A stretch of 64,000 nucleotides of DNA from Alteromonas sp. LMIT006 (GTDB lineage: Bacteria > Pseudomonadota > Gammaproteobacteria > Enterobacterales > Alteromonadaceae): the NCBI RefSeq assembly GCF_024300645.1, contig NZ_CP101291.1, forward strand, positions 1,240,001-1,304,000. Direction: 5' to 3'. The translations under genes and the position numbers were made by a program. Positions 53,371 to 61,969 of the stretch are shown in pieces (the stretch's first letter is position 1; the number at the start of each line of letters is the position of its first letter). Under the pieces are notes generated by a model, which searched no databases, was not told the origin of the DNA, and saw only the letters and a list, made by a program, of their open reading frames with translations.

Positions 53371-54395
53371 AAATATTAGTCACAGGCGCAGCGGGTTTTA
53401 TTGGTGCACATGTTGTGCGCGCCTTATTAGAGCGCGGTGATCAGGTTGTGGGGTTAGATAACCTGAATGACTATTATGACCCGCAACTAAAATATGACCG
53501 ACTTGAGTGGATCAACTCACATCCCAATAGAAATCTGTTTGCCTTTCATAAACTCAATGTGGCCGACCGCGATAGTCTGGCATCTCTTTTTGCCGCTGAG
53601 CGATTTGAGCGAGTGATCCACCTTGCCGCGCAAGCAGGTGTACGTTACTCAATTGATAATCCACATGCGTATATTGACAGTAATATCGTCGGGTTTATGA
53701 ATATTCTGGAAGGATGTCGACACCACCAAGTACATCACCTTGTGTATGCGTCATCCAGTTCGGTTTACGGGGCGAACGAGTCTATGCCGTTTTCGGTCTC
53801 GGATAATGTGGATCATCCAGTTTCTTTATATGCAGCAAGCAAAAAAGCCAATGAATTGATGGCGCATACCTATAGTCATTTGTTCGGGTTACCTACCACA
53901 GGACTGCGCTTTTTTACCGTTTATGGCCCATGGGGACGTCCTGATATGGCCCCAATAAAGTTTGCTAAAGCTATCTTGGCTGATGCACCAATCAAGGTAT
54001 ATAACTATGGTAATCATCGCCGAGACTTTACGTATATCGACGATATCGTTAACGGCGTTGTGCGCATTTGTGATCATATCGCTACACCTGATCCTGATTG
54101 GCAAGGAGATGCACCAAAACCGGCTTCATCCAAAGCACCTTGGCGCGTCTACAACATTGGTGCACAAACCCCAGTGCACTTATTGACTTTCATCGAAACT
54201 TTGGAACATGCTCTTGGCAAAACAGCCGACAAACAAATGCTACCCATGCAACCAGGCGATGTACAAGATACGTTTGCTGACGTTGAAGCGCTAGTGAACG
54301 CAGTGGATTATCGTCCAGCTGTCGGTGTTGAAGAGGGCGTGGCTCGCTTTATCCGATGGTATCGTAACTATCACAGCGATGCTGCTACCTCCTGA
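53367..54395 (+). CDS. NAD-dependent sugar epimerase (UDP-glucuronate 4-epimerase type)
   Basis: Converts UDP-glucuronate to UDP-galacturonate or a similar nucleotide sugar. The 342-residue short-chain-dehydrogenase-like protein has GAAGFIGAHVV (NAD), the LDNLNDYYDPQLKYDRL segment typical of UDP-glucuronate epimerases, YASSSSVYG with the catalytic Ser, and the YAASKKA motif (Tyr and Lys). It ends the sigma-54-linked operon and may feed uronic acid to the exopolysaccharide. No terminator for it is obvious other than the bidirectional-looking hairpin 25 bases downstream. Confidence 0.87.
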   Translation: MKILVTGAAGFIGAHVVRALLERGDQVVGLDNLNDYYDPQLKYDRLEWINSHPNRNLFAFHKLNVADRDSLASLFAAERFERVIHLAAQAGVRYSIDNPHAYIDSNIVGFMNILEGCRHHQVHHLVYASSSSVYGANESMPFSVSDNVDHPVSLYAASKKANELMAHTYSHLFGLPTTGLRFFTVYGPWGRPDMAPIKFAKAILADAPIKVYNYGNHRRDFTYIDDIVNGVVRICDHIATPDPDWQGDAPKPASSKAPWRVYNIGAQTPVHLLTFIETLEHALGKTADKQMLPMQPGDVQDTFADVEALVNAVDYRPAVGVEEGVARFIRWYRNYHSDAATS

Positions 54396-54413
54396 TACCC
54401 CTACTATTTGAAC

Positions 54414-54453
54414 AAAAAAAGCCCAAGCTAACAAAGATAATATTAGCTTAGGC
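54414..54453 (-). terminator. Terminator of glcB, possibly bidirectional
   Basis: GCCCAAGCTAA (54421-54431) pairs with TTAGCTTAGGC (54443-54453) with one mismatch around an 11-base loop; on the minus strand the stem runs into seven T (54420-54414). It lies 50 bases after the glcB stop, and could also stop plus-strand transcription from the epimerase gene, though no T-run follows on that strand. Confidence 0.78.
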
Positions 54454-54502
54454 AAGGTTGGTATGTTTTGCGAATTTGCTTATTAACTAAGCAATTCTAG
54501 GT

Positions 54503-56674
54503 TTATCCACCGTGTAATGCTTTCATCTCACGACGACGTGCATGCAATAATGGTTCAGTATAACCGCTCGGTTGAACGGTACCCAAGATAATCAAATCGC
54601 GTGCAGCTTGATAGCCGATAGAATTAGCGAGATCCGGACACATTGGGATATAGTCTGCGTCGTTGGCGTTCTGTTCATCTACCAGTTGTGCCATACGCGC
54701 CATGGTTTCATCCACTTGTTCTAACGATACGAGCTTATGTTCCAGCCAGTTAGCAATGTGTTGGGCGGAAATACGAAGGGTTGCACGGTCTTCCATCAAG
54801 CCAACATTATTGATGTCAGGCACTTTTGAACAGCCTACGCCTTGATGTACCCAACGTACAACATATCCAAGGATCCCTTGAATGTTATTGTCGAGTTCAC
54901 GTTGAATTTCATCCGTACTCAAGGTACGGCCAGCTTCCATTAACGGAATATCAAGGATCGTATCAATACCGTCAAAACTTTCGGCTTTCATTTGCTCTTG
55001 CAAAGCAAACACATTGATTTGGTGATAATGCAGAGCGTGTAAGGTGGCTGCCGTGGGTGATGGTACCCATGCCGTGTTCGCTCCAGCTTGTGGGTGAGCG
55101 ACTTTGGCTTCCATCATATTGGCCATTTGATCAGGGATTGGCCACATACCTTTACCAATTTGCGCTTTACCTGACATTTCACATGCTAGACCTGTAGTGA
55201 CGTTGGCTTTTTCGTATGCACCAATCCAAGGACGTTGCTTGAGTTCGCCTTTTGGCGCAAAGGCGCCGGCTTTCATTGAGGTATGAATTTCATCACCGGT
55301 GCGGTCTAAGAAACCAGTATTAATGAAAACGGTACGGAAACGCGCTGCGGCAATACACGCTTGTAAGTTTACTGAAGTACGACGTTCTTCGTCCATGATG
55401 CCGATTTTGAGGGTATAGCGTTCAAGACCCAGTGCATCTTCAATGGCATTAAATAAGTCATTGGCAAATGCAACTTCTTCAGGTCCATGCATTTTCGGTT
55501 TTACGATATAAATGCTGTTTTCTTTTGAATTTTGGAAAGGCGAGTTGCCTTTGAGGTCATGCATACCGATCAAAGAAGTGATCATTCCATCCATAATGCC
55601 TTCTGGGATGGGCTGATCATTGAATAAAATGGCGTCATTTGTCATCAAGTGACCCACGTTACGCACAAACATGAGGCTGCGGCCAGAAAGGGTCAAATTA
55701 CCGCTGTCAAACGTGGTATAAATACGGTCGGCTTGCATCTTACGAGTAATCGCCTTGCCATTTTTGTTCATTTCGATAGATAGACTACCTTGCATCAGCC
55801 CTAACCAGTTTTGATAGACCAAGGTTTTGTCTTCGGCATCCACTGCTGCGACAGAGTCTTCGCAGTCCATAATGGTGGTTAAAGCAGATTCAATCACAAT
55901 GTCTTTGATGCTGGCAGGATCCGCATCGGCAATGGGATGGTCGGTAGCGAACTGTAACTCAACATGTAAACCGTTATTGCGCAGTAAGATTGCACTTGGG
56001 TTGGTCAAACTGCCTTGATATCCGACTACTTGTTGCGGTTGTTGCAAGCTTGTGCTCGAGCCGTCTTTTAATGCTATCGCAAGCTGTCCTTCAGTAATGG
56101 TATAAGCGGTCGCATCAGTATGTGAACCGACTTCTAGAGGCGCAATAGTATCGAGGTATTGACGAGCTTGAGCAATGACCTTTTGACCACGTGTGGCATT
56201 GTAGCCATTGGTTTTTTCTGCACCATCGTCTTCACTGATCACATCCGTGCCGTAAAGAGCATCATACAAGCTACCCCAACGCGCATTGACTGCGTTCAAA
56301 GCGTAGCGAGCGTTGTTAATTGGGACAACCAGCTGAGGACCGGCAAGGGTCGCGATTTCCGCATCAACATTGGCCGTTTCGACACGACTTTCTGAAGGTG
56401 CTTCAACGAGATAACCGATTTCTTGTAAGAACGCTTTGTATTGATCAAAATCCGCCTCAGGTTGGCCAACGTGAAAACCATCTATTTGGGCTTGCAGTTG
56501 GTCGCGCTTTTCTAATAAAGCCTGATTGCGTGGCACGAAGTTTTCGAGGATTTGTTCGAATGCTGTCCAAAAATGAGCAAAGTCTACGCCTGTGTTGGCG
56601 ATGGCTTGTTGTTCGATAAATTGGTCGAGTTCGGTTGCTACGGACAATTTGCCGCGGCGGATATATTGCGTCAT
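54503..56674 (-). CDS. glcB: Malate synthase G
   Basis: Glyoxylate-cycle enzyme that condenses acetyl-CoA and glyoxylate to malate. The 723-residue length is that of the monomeric G form. Diagnostic segments are TIMDCEDSVAAVDAEDK (with catalytic acidic residues), GRSLMFVRNVGHLM, IGIMDEERRTSVNL, and the late DQMANMMEAKVAHPQAGANT. The start at 56674 (MTQYIRRGKLSV) is that of the family. It is minus-strand, as are the LysR gene and aceA upstream of it; the 105-base gap to the LysR stop holds a palindrome shared with the aceA promoter region. Confidence 0.97.
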   Translation of the reverse strand: MTQYIRRGKLSVATELDQFIEQQAIANTGVDFAHFWTAFEQILENFVPRNQALLEKRDQLQAQIDGFHVGQPEADFDQYKAFLQEIGYLVEAPSESRVETANVDAEIATLAGPQLVVPINNARYALNAVNARWGSLYDALYGTDVISEDDGAEKTNGYNATRGQKVIAQARQYLDTIAPLEVGSHTDATAYTITEGQLAIALKDGSSTSLQQPQQVVGYQGSLTNPSAILLRNNGLHVELQFATDHPIADADPASIKDIVIESALTTIMDCEDSVAAVDAEDKTLVYQNWLGLMQGSLSIEMNKNGKAITRKMQADRIYTTFDSGNLTLSGRSLMFVRNVGHLMTNDAILFNDQPIPEGIMDGMITSLIGMHDLKGNSPFQNSKENSIYIVKPKMHGPEEVAFANDLFNAIEDALGLERYTLKIGIMDEERRTSVNLQACIAAARFRTVFINTGFLDRTGDEIHTSMKAGAFAPKGELKQRPWIGAYEKANVTTGLACEMSGKAQIGKGMWPIPDQMANMMEAKVAHPQAGANTAWVPSPTAATLHALHYHQINVFALQEQMKAESFDGIDTILDIPLMEAGRTLSTDEIQRELDNNIQGILGYVVRWVHQGVGCSKVPDINNVGLMEDRATLRISAQHIANWLEHKLVSLEQVDETMARMAQLVDEQNANDADYIPMCPDLANSIGYQAARDLIILGTVQPSGYTEPLLHARRREMKALHGG

Positions 56675-56759
56675 ATTCTGACTCCGGTAGTGGTACTTGC
56701 TTTGGCATTAATTATAAAGCAACACTTTATATTCTTAACATTATAAAAATGATGTTAAA

Positions 56760-56776
56760 CATTCACGCTGTGAATG
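56760..56776. promoter_or_regulatory. Putative LysR-type operator upstream of glcB
   Basis: CATTCAC-GCT-GTGAATG: perfect seven-base arms around three bases, containing the T-N11-A core of LysR-type sites. It lies 86 bases upstream of the glcB start, between the LysR stop and glcB. The same pattern, CATTCAT-ATA-ATGAATG, occurs upstream of aceA at 59604-59620. Confidence 0.6.
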
Positions 56777-56779
56777 ATT

Positions 56780-57724
56780 TTAATAATTTGCCATATTATC
56801 GGCAACTTCTGCAATTAAACGTCTCAACCACATGTGACCAGCGTCATGATGCAGTAGAGCGCTCCATGCCATTTTTAGTGCAATCGGCGGAATATCAAAT
56901 GGTGGTGCAGTAATTTCAAGTTCTGGATCATCCGCGTAAATGCGAGCGGCGCGAGAAGGCAATGTGGCAATCAAGTTTTGCGTTTTGGCTAACTGCAATG
57001 CAGCATGATAGTGGCGAGTAAACACCCGAATGTTACGTTTTTTGCCTAGTTTTGTCAGTTCTGCATCGACCCATCCGAGTTTTTGCACTTCATTGGGATC
57101 AATCCCTACACCAATTCCAAATCCGGTCTTACTAACCCATATATGCTTGGCTTTAAGGTAGCTATCGAGATTGAATTTATTGGCAATATCGTTACTTTTG
57201 GCGAATACGCATGAAAAATTATCATACCAGATCACTTTTTGATGGAATGATAGGGGTAAGTCATCGAAGCGGTTTATCGCCATATCAACGCGACCTTGCT
57301 CGACATCGTGGAACGTCACGTCCGATGGCGTAATCAAATCCAGCGTGATATGAGGCGCTTGTTCGTTGATGGTATCAATCAGTTCGAGTAACAAAGTGGA
57401 TTCGGCGTAATCAGAGGTCATGATACGGAAAGTACGGGTAGACGTTTCAGGATCAAAATCGGTTTCTGGTTGAATCGAGGTTTCTAGCTGACTGAGTACG
57501 TCTCGAATAACCGGTCTGAGTTCTAACGCGCGTTTGGTCGGTGTCATGCCCTCACTCGTACGCACGAGTAATGGATCTTTAAAAAGGTCACGTAGACGTT
57601 TTAAACCATTACTCATGGCTGGTTGTGTAATACTGAGCTGGTTGGCTGCTTTGGTTACACTTCCCTCTCTTAGTAACACGTCTAAATAGACTAAGAGATT
57701 GAGATCAATCTTGGAAATGTTCAT
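56780..57724 (-). CDS. LysR-family transcriptional regulator, probably of the glyoxylate shunt
   Basis: A 314-residue LysR-type regulator. The N-terminal winged helix-turn-helix is clear (VTKAANQLSITQPAMSNGLKR, with core SITQPAMSNG), followed by the substrate-binding domain (TFRIMTSDYAESTLL onward). It lies between aceA and glcB in the same direction, and matched palindromes of LysR type lie before both enzyme genes, so it is inferred to control them, perhaps sensing acetate, glyoxylate or a related acid. A half-site ATGAATG lies at 57796-57802, upstream of its own start, suggesting autoregulation. Confidence 0.85.
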   Translation of the reverse strand: MNISKIDLNLLVYLDVLLREGSVTKAANQLSITQPAMSNGLKRLRDLFKDPLLVRTSEGMTPTKRALELRPVIRDVLSQLETSIQPETDFDPETSTRTFRIMTSDYAESTLLLELIDTINEQAPHITLDLITPSDVTFHDVEQGRVDMAINRFDDLPLSFHQKVIWYDNFSCVFAKSNDIANKFNLDSYLKAKHIWVSKTGFGIGVGIDPNEVQKLGWVDAELTKLGKKRNIRVFTRHYHAALQLAKTQNLIATLPSRAARIYADDPELEITAPPFDIPPIALKMAWSALLHHDAGHMWLRRLIAEVADNMANY

Positions 57725-57832
57725 GGTTACGCCTTCTTACTTGCTTAAAATCATTATATAAACTGCCATGCGCTTTGCGATACGCTATTAGTCTAATGAA
57801 TGAAAGGCGATGTTTATATTTTTATAATCTAT

Positions 57833-57858
57833 AAAAAAGCCCAGTAAAACTGGGCTTT
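57833..57858 (-). terminator. Terminator of aceA
   Basis: AAAGCCCAGT (57836-57845) pairs with ACTGGGCTTT (57849-57858) around AAA; on the minus strand the stem runs into a T-run (57838-57833). It lies 38 bases after the aceA stop and separates aceA from the LysR gene, whose promoter must lie between here and 57725. Confidence 0.9.
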
Positions 57859-57895
57859 GTGTAGGGTACTAATTCAGTACAAACAATCTAATCAA

Positions 57896-59485
57896 TTAGT
57901 CGAACTGATTCATTGTGTTGTCGTCACCAGACGCTTTAAGCGCTTGGTCACCTGAGAAGTATTCTTTGTGTGTATCACCTAGGTCAGAACCAGCCATTGC
58001 TTGGTGCTTAACACACGCTAGACCTTGACGGATTTCTTGACGCTGAACACCGCGAACGTATGCCAACATACCTTCGTCACCGAAGTAACCTTTTGCTAAG
58101 TTGTCAGTAGACAATGCTGCAGTGTGGTAAGTCGGTAGAGTGATCAAGTGGTGGAAGATACCTGCTTCACGCGCAGCATCTGCTTGGAAAGTACGTACTT
58201 TCTCATCCGCTTCAGCAGCGAGTTCAGAGTTATCGTATTCTGCATTCATTAGGTCTGCACGGATGTATGCTGATACATCTTTACCTGCTTCTGACCATGC
58301 ATCAAATACTTGCTGACGGAAGTTAAGCGTCCAGTTGAATGAAGGAGAGTTGTTGTATACAAGCTTCGCGTTAGGAACAGTCTTACGAATTTCGTTAACC
58401 ATTTCTGCGATTTGACCAACGTGTGGCTTTTCAGTTTCGATCCAAAGAAGGTCAGCACCATTTTGTAGTGATGTTACACAGTCAAGAACAACACGGTCGA
58501 TACCAGTGTTTTCTTTGAATTTGTAAAGACCATTAGGAAGACGAACAGGCTTAACTAATTCACCGTTTAATTTCATTACAGTGTCGCCATTCTTAAGCTC
58601 ATCAACACTGCCTACAGGTGAAGTTTCTAGGAATGCATTGTACTGTTCTGCTAAGTCACCTTCAGAAGTCGATACTGGGATTTTCTGAGTTAGGCCAGCA
58701 CCTAATGAGTCAGTACGTGCAACGATAACACCGTCATCTACGCCTAGCTCTAAGAATGCGTAACGAACTGCATTGATTTTCGCAAGGAAATCTTCGTGTG
58801 GTACGGTAACTTTACCATCTTGGTGACCACATTGCTTCGCGTCAGATACTTGGTTTTCGATTTGGATACAGCACGCACCCGCTTCGATGAATTTCTTAGC
58901 AAGTAGGTAAGTCGCTTCTTCGTTACCAAAACCAGCGTCGATGTCTGCAATAATTGGTACAACGTGCGTTTCGAAGTTATCGATCGCTGCTTGTGCAGCT
59001 GCAACGTCACCGCCGTTAGCGCGTGCATCGTCTAGCTCTTTGAAAAGGTTACCAAGTTCACGTGCGTCAGCTTGACGTAGGAACGTGTATAATTCTTCGA
59101 TTAGGTCAGCAACAGACGTTTTTTCGTGCATGGATTGGTCAGGAAGAGGACCAAACTCTGAACGAAGTGCTGCAACCATCCAACCAGAAAGGTAAAGATA
59201 CTTTTTGTCAGTTGTTTTTTGGTGCTTCTTGATAGCGATCATTTTTTGTTGACCGATGAAGCCGTGCCAGCAACCTAGAGACTGAGTGTACTGTGCAGAA
59301 TCTGCATCGTACTCAGCCATGTCTTTACGCATAATACCTGCAGTGTACTTAGCGATATCTAAACCGGTTTTGAAACGGTTTTGTAATTTCATGCGAGTCG
59401 CATATTCAGGGCTAATTGCATTCCAAGCTTGGTTTTGACCGATAAGCTCAGCAAATGCGTTTTGCGTTTCTTGATAATTAGACAT
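57896..59485 (-). CDS. aceA: Isocitrate lyase (long, Pseudomonas-type)
   Basis: First enzyme of the glyoxylate shunt: splits isocitrate into succinate and glyoxylate. The 529-residue protein is of the long type found in Pseudomonas and Alteromonadales rather than the ~430-residue E. coli type. The active-site motif is KQCGH (K217-H221), with IADIDAGFGNEEAT upstream and WIETEKPH downstream. The start at 59485 (MSNYQETQNAF) has AAAGGAT upstream; an ATG 40 codons earlier is rejected because its extension is non-conserved. Terminator follows. Confidence 0.96.
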   Translation of the reverse strand: MSNYQETQNAFAELIGQNQAWNAISPEYATRMKLQNRFKTGLDIAKYTAGIMRKDMAEYDADSAQYTQSLGCWHGFIGQQKMIAIKKHQKTTDKKYLYLSGWMVAALRSEFGPLPDQSMHEKTSVADLIEELYTFLRQADARELGNLFKELDDARANGGDVAAAQAAIDNFETHVVPIIADIDAGFGNEEATYLLAKKFIEAGACCIQIENQVSDAKQCGHQDGKVTVPHEDFLAKINAVRYAFLELGVDDGVIVARTDSLGAGLTQKIPVSTSEGDLAEQYNAFLETSPVGSVDELKNGDTVMKLNGELVKPVRLPNGLYKFKENTGIDRVVLDCVTSLQNGADLLWIETEKPHVGQIAEMVNEIRKTVPNAKLVYNNSPSFNWTLNFRQQVFDAWSEAGKDVSAYIRADLMNAEYDNSELAAEADEKVRTFQADAAREAGIFHHLITLPTYHTAALSTDNLAKGYFGDEGMLAYVRGVQRQEIRQGLACVKHQAMAGSDLGDTHKEYFSGDQALKASGDDNTMNQFD

Positions 59486-59603
59486 AGTCTTATCCTTTCT
59501 TTCAGGTTGATTCGATTGCGAAGACAAGTTGTTGCCTCGCGAACACATATACATCCTAGAAGGTTTATTTTGATAAATACAATCAATGAGTTTCATTGCC
59601 ATC

Positions 59604-59620
59604 ATTCATATAATGAATGA
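59604..59620. promoter_or_regulatory. Putative LysR-type operator upstream of aceA
   Basis: CATTCAT-ATA-ATGAATG: perfect seven-base arms with the T-N11-A core. It lies 119-135 bases upstream of the aceA start and matches the palindrome before glcB in 12 of 14 arm positions (CATTCAY / RTGAATG). It falls in the 361-base stretch (59486-59846) between aceA and the phosphatase gene, which otherwise holds their promoters and the Pho box. Confidence 0.6.
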
Positions 59621-59773
59621 GATGTAGGTGGGTGGAAGCTTTTTTATTTTGCGCTTAGGTTTGATGGGACATAGCGAATGATCGTCAAAAATCTGGCTGA
59701 CTATGTATACTGATTATAAAAGCCGTGAATGAGCCTAAGGTATTAGTCAATTGTGCGACATTAGCAATAAAAA

Positions 59774-59818
59774 ATGTCACAACTATGTCATTAATCATTC
59801 AGAATCATCGTATATAAT
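59774..59818 (+). promoter_or_regulatory. Putative Pho box and -10 element of the phosphatase gene
   Basis: ATGTCAC (59774-59780) and ATGTCAT (59785-59791) are direct repeats four bases apart, the 7-4-7 layout of PhoB boxes (consensus CTGTCAT repeated every 11 bases). A weaker third half-site (CATTCAG) follows in phase at 59796. TATAAT at 59813-59818 is a perfect -10 hexamer with no -35 element, as expected for a PhoB-activated promoter. Confidence 0.6.
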
Positions 59819-59846
59819 AGCCAAAATATTCATAGGGAAAATAACT

Positions 59847-61193
59847 ATGCTAAAAAAGATATTCTTCGCATCGGCAAGTGCCATATTATTTGCTTGCTCA
59901 TCCACACAGGTGCCTGATACCACTCCTGCCCCAGTCAGTGAGCTCAATCAACCTCTTAACATTATCATGGTGGTAGCAGATGGAATGGGTCCAGCCTTTA
60001 CTAGTGCGTATAAATATTATCAAGATAATGCTACCACTCCTGAACTAGAAGCTACTTGGTTCGACCGACATCATGTCGGTATGTCTACTACATTTCCGGC
60101 GAAAGTCTCTGGCTTAGTCACAGACAGCGCCGCAAGTGCAACGGCATTAGCCGCAGGGGTGAAGAGCTACAATGGTGCAATTGGTATGGACGTGGATAAA
60201 ATACCCGTTCGTACTGTTTTGCATGCGGCCAAAGCCAAAGGCATGAAAACAGGTTTGGCCGTGACCTCACAGATCGTACATGCGACACCTGCAGCCTATA
60301 TTGCCCATAACGAATCGCGTCGTAACTATGATGCGATTGCCGATCAGTATTTTGATTTGCGTTATCAAGACGATTTTTGGGTGGATGTCATGTTAGGGGG
60401 GGGGACCGCTTATTTTGACCGCGAGGATCGCAATTTAGCTCAGGAGTTCATTGATGCCGGTTATGCCTATGTGACTGAGTATAATGCATTGGCACAAATT
60501 GAGGAGCCATCACGTGTGTTGGGTTTATTTGCTGAAAAGGGCTTACCCTGGGCAATAGATGATCCGCAACCTCAACGCTTGCGCACTTTGACTGAGCACG
60601 CTTTGAAGCATTTGCAACATGACGAGGGGTTTTTCTTGTTGGTGGAGGCCAGTCAAGTAGACTGGGCCGGACATGCGAATGACATTACCGGTGTGATGGC
60701 CGAAATGCAAGATTTGCACGACACCTTGTTGTTACTTGAAGAGTTTCAACGAGTGAACCCAAATACATTGGTCATCTTAACGGCTGACCACTCAACGGGG
60801 GGGCTGACCTTAGCGAAGGACGGTGAATACCGCTGGTCACCAGAATATTTACATAATATTCCTGTATCCGTTGAATCTATGGTGCTCACCATGCAAGAAA
60901 AAGACATGAATGGTACCGAAAGAGTACAGTATCTCGAGCAGGTGTTGGCGTTTGATTTGACGATTGAGCAAGAAGAAATTGTGGTGCTGATGGATTTATC
61001 GCAGGGCTTACGCGCGTTAACCGCGCAAATCAAACCCTTTATCGACACTAAAACCAATACCGGCTGGACCACCACGGGTCATACGGCGATAGATGTTCAA
61101 GTTTACGCATCAGGGCCTTATGCAGATAAGTTTGCTGGTCAGCAAGATAATACGGATATTGCGAAAGCGATTTTTGCAATATTAGACAATTAA
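59847..61193 (+). CDS. Alkaline phosphatase, lipoprotein form
   Basis: Releases phosphate from organic esters at the cell envelope. The 448-residue PhoA-family protein has a lipoprotein signal with lipobox LFAC (Cys17), the first metal aspartate in VVADGMG (D45), the nucleophile serine in TDSAASATAL (S94), and later metal ligands in VDWAGHAND, TADHSTGGL and TTTGHTAIDV. Start chosen at 59847 because AGGGAAA precedes it and it gives a proper signal peptide; an ATG 32 codons earlier would lie across the Pho box. Convergent with the VC0807-like gene, one base between the stop codons. Confidence 0.9.
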   Translation: MLKKIFFASASAILFACSSTQVPDTTPAPVSELNQPLNIIMVVADGMGPAFTSAYKYYQDNATTPELEATWFDRHHVGMSTTFPAKVSGLVTDSAASATALAAGVKSYNGAIGMDVDKIPVRTVLHAAKAKGMKTGLAVTSQIVHATPAAYIAHNESRRNYDAIADQYFDLRYQDDFWVDVMLGGGTAYFDREDRNLAQEFIDAGYAYVTEYNALAQIEEPSRVLGLFAEKGLPWAIDDPQPQRLRTLTEHALKHLQHDEGFFLLVEASQVDWAGHANDITGVMAEMQDLHDTLLLLEEFQRVNPNTLVILTADHSTGGLTLAKDGEYRWSPEYLHNIPVSVESMVLTMQEKDMNGTERVQYLEQVLAFDLTIEQEEIVVLMDLSQGLRALTAQIKPFIDTKTNTGWTTTGHTAIDVQVYASGPYADKFAGQQDNTDIAKAIFAILDN

Positions 61194-61194
61194 A

Positions 61195-61905
61195 TCACTG
61201 ATTGAGGAACGTCTCGACTGGCTTGCCAGTGAGGCGTTTCATTTGTCCAAAGATATACCAAATCGCACCAAATAATAACAACATACTTGGTATAACAATG
61301 ACTGGGTAACTTAATGCGGTCATGCGCGCAAGCTCTTCAGTGTAAGCGGTGGTACCCGGTTCAGAAACCAATATCCACTTCGCTAAACCATAGTTCAATG
61401 CTGATGATAAAAAGAATGAACTTGCTACAATATAGTTACTAATATCGATTTTTTTCTCAAAACTAGCTTCATTGTTGTTGTGTGCTAATGCTTCGCCTAG
61501 TTTTGGCCAGTTGATGAGCGTGTCATTCAGCACCAGAATTTTGATCAAGGGTTTTTTCATATAACGGGTGATGAGTACCGCAAGGCCAATAAGCCCAGGA
61601 ATGGCAGCCTCTTTGATTGCAATATATTCGGCAGGCAGTTTAAGTAAGCTGATCCCACCGGTCAATAACACACTGATGATCCCTAACACCGAGAAAAAAT
61701 TGACCTTTTTTTCTTTGGCTAATTCAAACAGACCATAACCAAGCGGGAACGCCAATGCCACCGCAATGCTCCACAATGGACCAAGATACTCTTCTTTACT
61801 AGCATATGACATGATCATTACAGGAATGATGATGTTAAAGGCAAGGTTACCGAAGAAATTTTGATTTTGTGGTTGGGCGGGTTTGGTATTGGTCGATGCG
61901 CTCAC
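61195..61905 (-). CDS. VC0807-family integral membrane protein
   Basis: A ~236-residue membrane protein with about six hydrophobic segments, matching the VC0807 family of unknown function; recognisable are FNIIIPVMIMSY, LAFPLGYGLFEL, GLIGLAVLITRYMKKP and LSSALNYGLAKWIL. The GTG at 61905 (VSASTNTKPAQ), with AGAGG five bases upstream, is preferred over an ATG at 61965 whose extension lies nearly on the upstream stop codon. It may be cotranscribed with the glutathionylspermidine-synthase-like gene. Confidence 0.72.
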   Translation of the reverse strand: MSASTNTKPAQPQNQNFFGNLAFNIIIPVMIMSYASKEEYLGPLWSIAVALAFPLGYGLFELAKEKKVNFFSVLGIISVLLTGGISLLKLPAEYIAIKEAAIPGLIGLAVLITRYMKKPLIKILVLNDTLINWPKLGEALAHNNNEASFEKKIDISNYIVASSFFLSSALNYGLAKWILVSEPGTTAYTEELARMTALSYPVIVIPSMLLLFGAIWYIFGQMKRLTGKPVETFLNQ

Positions 61906-61969
61906 TGCGGCCTCTGGAAAATGAAAATAAAAAACTAGTTTGTCGCAAAAAGCTAAGCGATGCAATCCC

